This document shows positions 16,659 to 23,896 of a DNA stretch of 45,178 nt, piece by piece (within the stretch, counting starts at the first letter, position 1; each line of letters starts with the position of its first letter). Below the pieces are notes generated by a model. It made no database searches. It was not told where the DNA came from and saw only the letters and a list, made by a program, of their open reading frames with translations. Origin of the DNA: Anaerolineales bacterium (GTDB lineage Bacteria; Chloroflexota; Anaerolineae; Anaerolineales; UBA11858); assembly GCA_024763275.1 (NCBI GenBank), contig JANTFT010000018.1, positions 1 through 45,178 on the forward strand, read 5' to 3'. Made by a program: the position numbers and the translations under genes.

Positions 16659-17204
16659 TCAGACTTCCAGGCGATCTTTAAAAGGTTCAAAGGTCATGAA
16701 ATCAGCGTGGTGGACGATATAAGCTTCCGTGGAGCGCTTGATCAGGTCCCCTTCCCCGGCATGGGCGGCGATGATATGGCAGACCCGCGCAGGAACCCCA
16801 CAGCTTTCCGCCAGGGAAACCCCCGAAAAGGGATGGCGCAGGTACTTACCGTAGACTCCCTGGAAGGAATTCCCACCCTCATCCAGCTCATACTCCAGCA
16901 GCTTGCCAACATCGGCCAGGATGGCTCCAGCAATCACTACATCCAGGTCGACAGGCAGGTCCTCCCCAAAGAATTCAATCATTTTGAGGGCGCTTTCCCG
17001 GGCCACGTGGACCACGCAGCGTTTATGAGCCATAAAACTGACCTTCAGGTCCGGTCCTGCCAGCAGGGTGAAAGGAATGCGCTGCAGGTCTTCTGCTGAC
17101 AGAACGCTTCGTTCCAGGGCCAGCTCCCAGGTTTTAGCGGTCGCTTCTCGCAGTTCCGGATCCTGGATCCAGTCCAGTTCCGGCCAGAGTTCTGTGATAT
17201 CCAT
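16659..17204 (-). CDS. HD-domain-like protein with altered metal motif
   Basis: A 181-residue cytoplasmic protein of the HD/HDIG phosphohydrolase fold. It shows a first His ([11 protein letters not shown]), the helix normally carrying His-Asp ([14 protein letters not shown]), a following [15 protein letters not shown] and CHIIAAHAG, and the last Asp in [10 protein letters not shown]. The hallmark His-Asp pair is Ala-Asp here (canonical LHDIGK, here LADVGK), so one metal ligand is missing. Other histidines nearby might compensate. The gene sits between citF and leuC with gaps of 12 and 37 bases and its own AGGAG site, so it is a true operon member. Its role is unknown; a regulatory or CoA-prosthetic-group hydrolase role is only a guess. 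Confidence 0.75.
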   Translation of the reverse strand: MDITELWPELDWIQDPELREATAKTWELALERSVLSAEDLQRIPFTLLAGPDLKVSFMAHKRCVVHVARESALKMIEFFGEDLPVDLDVVIAGAILADVGKLLEYELDEGGNSFQGVYGKYLRHPFSGVSLAESCGVPARVCHIIAAHAGEGDLIKRSTEAYIVHHADFMTFEPFKDRLEV

Positions 17205-17216
17205 TGGGGGTTTCTC

Positions 17217-18773
17217 CTATTCGATTACCTGTCTGACCACATCGATCACCGTACCATCCACCCACTTGATGGCCGCGATCACCCGTTCGCCCACTTCAAC
17301 AGGCTCGGGTACGCCGCAGATGCTTTCCGCCTCTTCTTTGAGAGCTTCGATGGTCGTGATCGGAAGTTTAGAGTGTCTGGTCTTTTCGATCAGATCCTTC
17401 CGGCGGGGGTTGATCGCAATGCCCCGCTCGGTGACGATGACATCGATCAATTCGCCCGGGCCGCAGATAGTGGTGACCTCATCGCGAATGATTGGGATCC
17501 GGTCCCGGAAAAGCGGGATGGGCAGGATGACGGTCTTGCTGAAGAGGCAGTTCTGCCAACCGCCGATACCATGCAGCAGGTAGCCGTCGGAGTGGGTCAC
17601 AACGTTGGCATTGAAGTTGACGTCCACTTCAGTGGCACCCAGGATGACCACATCGACCAGGCCGGCAAAGTTGCCCTTGCCGTGATAGTTATAGGAAGTG
17701 AAGGGGCTGGTGTTGACATGATTGGGGTTTTCGCGCATGGACCGTACCCCTGCCAGATCAAAGGTCTGTCCATCCAGAATGTACTCGACCAGGCCTTCTT
17801 CCAGCATGTCCACCAGATACTGGTTGCTCCCTCCCCGGGCAAAACGGGCTTTGATGCCCTTCTGGCGCATGATTTCCCCGAAGTAGTTGCCAATCGCCAG
17901 GGAAGTTCCCCCGGCGCCCGCCTGGAAGGAAAATCCATCCCGGATAATGCCCACTTCATCACAGAATCGGGCAGTCAGCTCGGCGATGTACAGCCTGTCC
18001 GGACTGCGGGTGATGCGGGTAGTGCCGGAGACGATCTTCTCCGGGATACCGACGTGGTCAACCTCGACCACATAATCCACATAATTGCCCTGAATCTGCC
18101 AGGGCACACAGGGAAAAGACACCAGGTTGTCAGTTACCACGATCACCTTGTGAGCATACTGGGAATCCGCCAGAGCGAATCCCAGCAGCCCGCAGGCGGA
18201 TTCCCCGGTGAGCCCGTTGGCGTTGCCGAAAGGATCGGCCGTCGGAGCGGCGATGACAGCGATATCAATCACCACTTCCCCATCCTGGACAGCCTGGTAG
18301 CGGCCTCCGTGGGAGCGCAGCACCCCGGTCCCATTCATGCCGCCCAGCGAGGCGAACCGTCCCAGGGGGCCGTTCATGCTGCCCTCGATATGGTGGATAG
18401 TGCCATCTTTGAGGTATTCAATGATCGGCTCATGGCAGGGGAAGGAAGCGGATGGAAACCAGACCAAATCCTTCAAACCCATCTCAGAGGCGGCCTTGAA
18501 TATTTGGTTGGCTACCAGATCCCCATTCCGGAAATGATGGTGGGTGGAAATGGTCATGCCGTCCTTGATACCGGCTTTTTTAAGGGCGGTTTTAAGGTCT
18601 TGCACCCGTTTATCGCCATCCGAGGGGTATTTAGCACAGCTGGCCAGCGGTGGAGCGTAGCGCCGTCCCTCAGTAATGTATTTATCCACACCCTGGAAGG
18701 GAATCACCGGTTTGCCGTTGATCTCTTCCGGTATCATCCGCCCCACGGCATTTTTCAGGTACTTGGTCGCCAT
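17217..18773 (-). CDS. citF: Citrate lyase alpha subunit (acetyl-ACP:citrate CoA-transferase-type)
   Basis: A 518-residue CitF of standard length. In citrate lyase the alpha subunit swaps the acetyl group on the acyl-carrier subunit for citrate, giving citryl-ACP, which the beta subunit cleaves to oxaloacetate. Recognisable pieces are the N-terminal AVGRMIPEEINGKPVIPFQG, STHHHFRNGDLVANQI, GSMNGPLGRF, IAAPTADPFGNANG, and the second CoA-transferase half with GFSFQAGAGGTSLAIG, LEEGLVEYILDGQTFDL and TVILPIPLFRDRIPII. The ATG at 18773 is preceded by AGGAG; a GTG five codons earlier overlaps that site. It follows the fused ACP-beta gene after 28 bases. The ligase CitC and the prosthetic-group enzymes CitX and CitG are not in the window. 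Confidence 0.92.
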   Translation of the reverse strand: MATKYLKNAVGRMIPEEINGKPVIPFQGVDKYITEGRRYAPPLASCAKYPSDGDKRVQDLKTALKKAGIKDGMTISTHHHFRNGDLVANQIFKAASEMGLKDLVWFPSASFPCHEPIIEYLKDGTIHHIEGSMNGPLGRFASLGGMNGTGVLRSHGGRYQAVQDGEVVIDIAVIAAPTADPFGNANGLTGESACGLLGFALADSQYAHKVIVVTDNLVSFPCVPWQIQGNYVDYVVEVDHVGIPEKIVSGTTRITRSPDRLYIAELTARFCDEVGIIRDGFSFQAGAGGTSLAIGNYFGEIMRQKGIKARFARGGSNQYLVDMLEEGLVEYILDGQTFDLAGVRSMRENPNHVNTSPFTSYNYHGKGNFAGLVDVVILGATEVDVNFNANVVTHSDGYLLHGIGGWQNCLFSKTVILPIPLFRDRIPIIRDEVTTICGPGELIDVIVTERGIAINPRRKDLIEKTRHSKLPITTIEALKEEAESICGVPEPVEVGERVIAAIKWVDGTVIDVVRQVIE

Positions 18774-18801
18774 TTCTTCTCCTGTCACTAATCCGCTAGG
18801 C

Positions 18802-20022
18802 TTAATCCTGCCCCTCAGCCTCTTTCCAATCCTCAGCCAGTAAACCAGCCTCCAGCGCCAGTTCGATTGTTTTCAGAGCCCTTTTCACGACCGGAGGGTC
18901 GATCATCTTGGATCCCAGAGAGACCACACCCAAGCCCTGCTCGGTGGCCTGATCGAAGGCCAGGACGATCTTCTTAGCTTTTTCTATCTCTGAAGGTTGG
19001 GGAGCAAAAGCCTCGTGGATGACCTTGATCTGCCGGGGATGGATACAGCCCATGCCGTCAAATCCCAGGGATTTTGATTCCAGGACCACTTTCCGGAGAG
19101 CTTCCATATCCCCCACATCGGAAAACACCGAGTCGATGGCCTGAACTCCAGCCGCCTTGGCGGCGTTGACCAGCTGTCCGCGCGCAAAGAAACTTTCCCG
19201 CCCTTCGCGAGTCCGGGGTGCTCCCAGATCAGCCGTGTAATCCTCCAGGCCGATAGCCAGGGCAGCCACCCGATCAGTCGCGGAAGCAATATCATAAGCG
19301 TTTATCACGCCCAGAGCGCTTTCGATAATGGGCATGATATAGACTGGATAATCCAGTCTAGCATCGGCCAGGATGCGGGTGATCCTCTCGTCCACCTGGA
19401 GCACCTGGTCCGCTGTCTCACATTTGGGAAGCAGGACCAGATTGAGATAGTGGGGCACCACGTACTCGAGATCCTCCAACCCTCCGGGGAGCTGGTTGAT
19501 CCGCACCATGCGCTCTGCCCCGTAAAAGTTCACCGCCCGGAGAGCATTGCGGACAACCAGGCGGGCTTCCTCTTTTTTGGAGGGAGCAACTGAATCTTCC
19601 AGATCCAGGATCACGCCATCAGGCTCATGGATGCCGGCATTGAGCATCAGTTTGGGCGTGTTACCCGGGAGATACAGGCGGGAGCGGCGGGTGCGGTCCC
19701 TGGCGGTCTGATACATATTCTCAGGGATGATCTCCAGCAGGAATTCACCCTTGACATCCAGGCAGTCCTTCACGGCTGCCTCGATGCGGGCTGCCAGCAC
19801 AAAGGGCAGGGCGCCCCGGTCAACGATTTCCAGCACAGCGTGTTCGATGCCGTAAAACTTCAGGATCTGGAGAGCCAAATCCTGGATGGAATTCTTGAAT
19901 AAAGCGGCAACTTTGCTGTCTAGCTGGATCTGCAGCCCCCCACTTCTCTTGATTTCTAGGGCTGCGTAGCAATCGGAGCGGACTCCCGGTCCTTGATTCC
20001 CTGCAGTTCCTTTCTTAGCCAA
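18802..20022 (-). CDS. citE: Citrate lyase acyl-carrier (gamma) and beta subunits fused
   Basis: A 406-residue protein joining two citrate lyase subunits usually made from separate genes. Residues about 12-100 match CitD: RSDCYAALEIKRSGGLQIQL and IVDRGALPFVLAARIEAAV. Ser16 aligns with the serine that carries the phosphoribosyl-dephospho-CoA arm in E. coli CitD. Residues about 110-406 are CitE, a TIM-barrel lyase, with RRSRLYLPGNTPKLM, DGVILDLEDSVAP (Mg-binding), MVRINQL, IMPIIESALGV and GCIHPRQIKVIHEAF. The beta part cleaves citryl-ACP to acetyl-ACP and oxaloacetate. Translation starts at TTG (20022), supported by GGAGGG six bases upstream. It is the first gene of the operon, with a good promoter about 95 bases upstream. 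Confidence 0.88.
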   Translation of the reverse strand: MAKKGTAGNQGPGVRSDCYAALEIKRSGGLQIQLDSKVAALFKNSIQDLALQILKFYGIEHAVLEIVDRGALPFVLAARIEAAVKDCLDVKGEFLLEIIPENMYQTARDRTRRSRLYLPGNTPKLMLNAGIHEPDGVILDLEDSVAPSKKEEARLVVRNALRAVNFYGAERMVRINQLPGGLEDLEYVVPHYLNLVLLPKCETADQVLQVDERITRILADARLDYPVYIMPIIESALGVINAYDIASATDRVAALAIGLEDYTADLGAPRTREGRESFFARGQLVNAAKAAGVQAIDSVFSDVGDMEALRKVVLESKSLGFDGMGCIHPRQIKVIHEAFAPQPSEIEKAKKIVLAFDQATEQGLGVVSLGSKMIDPPVVKRALKTIELALEAGLLAEDWKEAEGQD

Positions 20023-20115
20023 TTTTCCCTCCAGATAGATACAAATACGACTCTAAAATAGCCCCATCTCCCACCCGGGAAAGGATCGGAACCATCCACG
20101 GGATTGCAAGAAAGA

Positions 20116-20144
20116 ATTATATCTTACAACCCTTCCCGAGACAA
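20116..20144 (-). promoter_or_regulatory. Promoter of the citrate lyase operon
   Basis: On the minus strand TTGTCT (20144-20139) and a perfect TATAAT (20121-20116) are spaced by 17 bases, giving a leader of about 85 bases before the TTG start of the fused CitDE gene. Confidence 0.65.
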
Positions 20145-20181
20145 TTTAAAAGCGGTCCCAGAGGCCTGCCCAGGGACCGCT
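20143..20181 (-). terminator. Hairpin between divergent cit and lexA promoters
   Basis: A nine-base-pair perfect stem (20151-20159 with 20173-20181, 13-base loop) is followed on the minus strand by TTTTAAATT, as in an intrinsic terminator. It lies just upstream of the cit promoter and may insulate the operon from stray minus-strand transcription. Confidence 0.55.
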
Positions 20182-20210
20182 AACCTCCCTGATAGTATAG
20201 TTGAAATTGC

Positions 20211-20239
20211 TTGACACAGAACAGATGTTCGTGTATAAT
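20211..20239 (+). promoter_or_regulatory. lexA promoter (perfect consensus)
   Basis: TTGACA (20211-20216) and TATAAT (20234-20239) are separated by exactly 17 bases, all twelve hexamer bases matching the housekeeping consensus. The LexA box occupies the spacer. Confidence 0.9.
20219..20230. promoter_or_regulatory. LexA box (SOS operator) in the lexA promoter
   Basis: GAACAGATGTTC fits the GAAC-N4-GTTC core known for LexA of Bacillus and other Gram-positive bacteria, rather than the E. coli CTGT-N8-ACAG type. Placed between -35 and -10, it explains autorepression of lexA. Confidence 0.85.
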
Positions 20240-20293
20240 CACGACTAGCACAAATATTCTAATTATGTCAGACCAGATCCGGGAGGTCGGTTT

Positions 20294-21001
20294 ATGGCTC
20301 CGAAAGCCCAAAATAAATTAAAAGAACGCCATAAGCAGGTGCTGGATGTGATCCAGGAGTACACAGCCGAACACGGCTATGCGCCCTCCTACCGGGAGAT
20401 CTGCGCCAGAACAGATATCACCTCCACCTCGATGGTCAACTATTACCTGGACCAGCTGGAAGAGATGGGCTATATCGAGCGCAGTGAGAACATTTCCCGC
20501 AGCCTGAAAATCTCCGGGGCAGCCCGGGCGAAGGTGGATAAGGTGCTTGGAAAAGTCAGCCAGGCCGTAGAAGACCTCGGTCGTTCGCTGACCATTCCTG
20601 TGGTGGGAAGGATCGTAGCCAGTGAACCTGTTCCCATTCCAGAATCTGATTTCAGCCTGTTTGACCCGGAATCCAATATCGAGGTGCCCGAATCCCTGAT
20701 TCCCTTCAACATGCAGAAAGAGAATCTGTTTGCGCTGGAAGTTGAGGGCGACTCGATGATCGACGCCATGGTCAATGACGGTGATCTGATCATCATGAAA
20801 CCCACCCGGGAAGCTCGCAACGGTGAAATGGTGGCCGTGCGCCTCAAGGATCAGAATGAGACCACTTTGAAGCATTTCTACCGCGAGGGAGATCGTGTGC
20901 GGCTTCAGCCCGCCAACCCCACCATGAAGCCCATCTACGTGGATTCCTCCTCTGACATTGAAGTTCAGGGCAGCGTTGTGCTGGTAATCCGCCAGATGTA
21001 A
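20294..21001 (+). CDS. lexA: LexA, SOS response repressor
   Basis: A 235-residue LexA, some 25-30 residues longer than usual owing to an extended linker (about 75-100). The N-terminal winged helix (residues 10-70) has the usual YAPSYREICARTDITSTSMV. The C-terminal latent protease has Ser154 in VEGDSMIDAM and Lys193 in TTLKHF as catalytic pair. The self-cleavage site reads VASEP (Ala109-Ser110), where most LexA proteins have AAGEP with an Ala-Gly bond. On DNA damage, RecA filaments would trigger cleavage and release SOS genes. GGGAGG lies seven bases before the ATG. It is transcribed from a consensus promoter holding a LexA box and ends at an intrinsic terminator. Confidence 0.95.
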   Translation: MAPKAQNKLKERHKQVLDVIQEYTAEHGYAPSYREICARTDITSTSMVNYYLDQLEEMGYIERSENISRSLKISGAARAKVDKVLGKVSQAVEDLGRSLTIPVVGRIVASEPVPIPESDFSLFDPESNIEVPESLIPFNMQKENLFALEVEGDSMIDAMVNDGDLIIMKPTREARNGEMVAVRLKDQNETTLKHFYREGDRVRLQPANPTMKPIYVDSSSDIEVQGSVVLVIRQM

Positions 21002-21039
21002 CCACGGGATAACGAGGGAACGCTTCACCCTCCTCATCT

Positions 21040-21074
21040 AGAGCCGCTCCTGCCAAGGGGCGGCTCTTTTCTTT
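21040..21074 (+). terminator. Intrinsic terminator of lexA
   Basis: AGAGCCGC (21040-21047) pairs with GCGGCTCT (21060-21067), followed by TTTTCTTT. It separates lexA from the convergent lamin-tail gene. Confidence 0.85.
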
Positions 21075-21075
21075 A

Positions 21076-23640
21076 TCAAGGACAATCGCCAAAAGGGTTC
21101 CCGTCAGCTCTGTTCCCGGGAGAGTACAGAGCACCTGCAGCCTCGGGAACCTGGCTGTGCAGGACCAGGGGCAGACCTCCACTCAGATCAGGATAGCGGG
21201 TCAGAGATTGGTTCTCACCACCTTCCGCGCCGTAACTGCAGCTGGCCACTACAGCGCTATCAGCATCCCTGAGGGTGATTTCATCGCCGGTATTGTTCAA
21301 ACCCAGGCTGCCTGCTGTAAAGACCAGGCTGCCGCCGAAGTCACCGCGGGGGGTGCCGCCCCCAAACAGGACCAGCCCGCAACCAGCAGTCAAGGATGTA
21401 CCCTCCGGAAACGTATATCGTACCCGGACCTCATCGGACAGGGTCCAGCCGTCGAGGACCAGATCGGTTTCACTGATGTTCACCAGCTCCAGGAATTCAT
21501 CATCATCCCAATTCACCTGGCCGTCCCCATTACTGTCCCCCAGAATGGGGTCCGGGTCAGCAAGGATCTCATTGATCAGAATCACCGGAGGCTGATCGCC
21601 CGGGAGAGTCGCTGTGGCAGATGACACCGGCGTGAGGGTGATTGTACTGGACGGAGAAATGGTTCCGGACGGCGTTATAGATGGGGTCTCTGTGGCAGAT
21701 GGAGCCGGAGTGCGGCTGAAGGGAATCTCCTCTGTCGGACTGGGAGTCAAAGAGAGAGAAGGAGAGGGCACAGCTGTTAGAGTTACCGTTCCTGCAGATG
21801 TCGGCTGAGTGGTTGGAGTGTGCCCGGGGGTGGGAGTCCCCTCAGCGAACGGCGTGAGTGTAGCCTCCGGCGACGGCGAACTCGAAGGCAGCGGGAGAAC
21901 TGTTGGTGTCAGGGAAACAGTTGGGACCGGCGTTGGCGAGGTAGTTGGCTCCAGGGTGGGAAGCGGAGTATCCGGGGTGAAAGAGGTCGGCAGCGGGGTC
22001 GAGCTGGGAGAAGGTGGGGAAGTGTGCGCCGGCGTAACTCCCCCTGTTTCAGTGAGGCTTGGGTCAGGAGCGCTGGCCGTGTTTGTGGGTGTGAATCCCG
22101 GGGTCGCAGGAGTTAGGGTAGGAATCGGGACCGGTGTAAGGGATACTTCCGGAGTCCAGGAGGATTCCAGGGTGGGTGGAGTCTGGTCCAGCCACCCCGG
22201 GGAGGGGTGCGACCGCTCCCGCCAATCTTCTGGCCGGTCCCTGTCCTGCTCAGGTGGATAACGCTCCAAACTGTGCCCTTCTGCGGGTTTCGGGACTGGA
22301 GCCATCATGCTTCCGGCACTAGAGGAGCCGTAAACGACCAAGTCCAGCACCTGATCCCAGGGGCTGACCAGCAGGACCTCATCCACGCTATTGTTGAGCT
22401 GCACCACACTGCGCCCCCACCCGGGATAGGGAAGCATATCCGGGACCCGGGAATCGCTGTCCTCCAGCTCAAAATCAGGCTGGAACCCATAATTCATCTT
22501 AAAGTTCCTGGCCCGATTGGCAATCACCAGCACCTCCTGCCCTCCTATCCGGTAGCCGTCTGGAAAGCGCACCATCCCTTCCTTACCTCCCGGAGAAATC
22601 TCATCCCCGAGCTTGATGCCATCGAGGGGCAGACTTCTCCCGGTCGGGTTGAAGATCTCCACCCACTCGCCTCCCGGTTCCTCGCCGGCGGGATTGGGAA
22701 GCAGCTCGGTAATCAGCAGCCGGATGGGATAATAGGTAGGTGAAGGGATGGGGGTCAAGCTGGGCGTCAGCGACGCTGTAGAACTGGGAGAGGCTGTCCC
22801 GGTGGGAGTGGATGTTCCCCAAATCGAAGTATCCGGGATTTCGCTGTCAGCCGCCGGCCAGGACCCGGAACTCTCTGGCGATGTCTGCTGGTGAGTTTCC
22901 CCCGGGAGAGGTTCTTCAACCAGCACCAGCAGGTAGCCAGTCTGATCCTGACGGAGCAGCCCGGTTGTTTCCTGCAGATCATCTCCCGGTTGGAAACCTT
23001 CCAGCTCAACCCCGATTCTATCCAGTGAAAGTCTGAGGGAGATGTTTTCACTCTGGAAACAGACCATTTCCTGAGAAGACTCTGGAAAAAAGCGGGGTAG
23101 AATCACCAGCTCACTGGAAGAGGAGGATAATTGGAGAATTTCCGCCCGGGGGATGTTAACCAGCTGGCCTTCCAGGCTTTCATAAGAGACCCAGGTCTGG
23201 TTCGTTAAAACCTCTTCGAGAATTGAGGATCCGGGTTGCGGATTGCCCAGGCTGAGAATCTCCAGATCTTCCAGAGCTGTTTCCAGGCGGGTTTCGCCGG
23301 CCACCTCGCGGACCGTTCCCCGGACCTGGACCTCGTCCCCAACCTGAATCGGGAGGGCACCGCCTTCCAGAGTAATATAAATCCCTCTGGAAGCCTCTTC
23401 AGCAGGCAGGCAGCCGCTGTCCAGTAACGCGAATCCGCTTTCATCAGCCGCCAGATAACTGACCAGACCGCGGGTGATCACCTCCTGGTCCTGGTAGGGA
23501 GAGAGCAGTCCGCTGCCCTGGATCTCACACACGGACAGCTTTTTAGGCACCATCCGGCAGGCTCCCCAGCCTGTCACGCTCAGGACTATCAGCCCCACGG
23601 AACCCCAAAACCAGCCGCTTTTTCCCCCTGAACGAATCAC
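21076..23640 (-). CDS. Large exported protein with two lamin-tail domains and Thr/Pro-rich linkers
   Basis: About 854 residues. After a basic, hydrophobic N-terminus that may end in a lipobox-like WGAC, an OB-like domain follows (CEIQGSGLLSPYQDQEVITR), resembling the N-terminal part of extracellular nucleases. Two lamin-tail domains (LTD) are visible: one beginning LLITELLPNPAGEEPGGEWV at mid-protein, the second near the C-terminus beginning VILINEILADPDP. The second contains a calcium-loop-like insert DSNGDGQVNWDDDEF. Between and before them lie long Thr/Pro/Ser runs of over 150 residues. LTDs in bacterial surface proteins often accompany nucleases or adhesins; no catalytic domain is seen here. 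The GTG at 23640 follows GGGGGGAG; another GTG at 23664 is in frame. It converges on lexA. Confidence 0.8.
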   Translation of the reverse strand: MIRSGGKSGWFWGSVGLIVLSVTGWGACRMVPKKLSVCEIQGSGLLSPYQDQEVITRGLVSYLAADESGFALLDSGCLPAEEASRGIYITLEGGALPIQVGDEVQVRGTVREVAGETRLETALEDLEILSLGNPQPGSSILEEVLTNQTWVSYESLEGQLVNIPRAEILQLSSSSSELVILPRFFPESSQEMVCFQSENISLRLSLDRIGVELEGFQPGDDLQETTGLLRQDQTGYLLVLVEEPLPGETHQQTSPESSGSWPAADSEIPDTSIWGTSTPTGTASPSSTASLTPSLTPIPSPTYYPIRLLITELLPNPAGEEPGGEWVEIFNPTGRSLPLDGIKLGDEISPGGKEGMVRFPDGYRIGGQEVLVIANRARNFKMNYGFQPDFELEDSDSRVPDMLPYPGWGRSVVQLNNSVDEVLLVSPWDQVLDLVVYGSSSAGSMMAPVPKPAEGHSLERYPPEQDRDRPEDWRERSHPSPGWLDQTPPTLESSWTPEVSLTPVPIPTLTPATPGFTPTNTASAPDPSLTETGGVTPAHTSPPSPSSTPLPTSFTPDTPLPTLEPTTSPTPVPTVSLTPTVLPLPSSSPSPEATLTPFAEGTPTPGHTPTTQPTSAGTVTLTAVPSPSLSLTPSPTEEIPFSRTPAPSATETPSITPSGTISPSSTITLTPVSSATATLPGDQPPVILINEILADPDPILGDSNGDGQVNWDDDEFLELVNISETDLVLDGWTLSDEVRVRYTFPEGTSLTAGCGLVLFGGGTPRGDFGGSLVFTAGSLGLNNTGDEITLRDADSAVVASCSYGAEGGENQSLTRYPDLSGGLPLVLHSQVPEAAGALYSPGNRADGNPFGDCP

Positions 23641-23896
23641 GTCTCCCCCCACCCTGCTGCTCACCTGACCGGGAACAGGGTCGACTCCCGGATCCCTATC
23701 CTGGCTCTCTTCTGACTATACAGAAAGGCTGAAGGGAAAGCAAGAGGGTCCCCGGATTTCTTTCTTTTCCGGCTCCGCAGCCAGGATAAATACCCTTGCG
23801 AGAGCCTGCCAGGCATGGTATTCTCACCTGTCTGCAGTTGAATACAGATAAGCTCAAAACTGGTATAATCTAGCTGTTAGTTAAAAGGAGCAGGAA
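23641..23896. other. Divergent intergenic region before mreB
   Basis: About 250 bases with the mreB promoter near its right end. No gene or repeat is evident in the rest. Confidence 0.5.
23861..23869 (+). promoter_or_regulatory. mreB promoter, extended -10
   Basis: TGGTATAAT is a perfect -10 hexamer (23864-23869) with the upstream TG of extended -10 promoters; no good -35 is at 17 bases. It lies 27 bases before the mreB GTG and probably starts the shape-gene operon. Confidence 0.65.

Noticed and set aside
17373-18791. A 472-codon plus-strand frame opposite citF
   Set aside because: It is the antisense shadow of citF, which has clear family motifs; the long opposite frame comes from codon bias.
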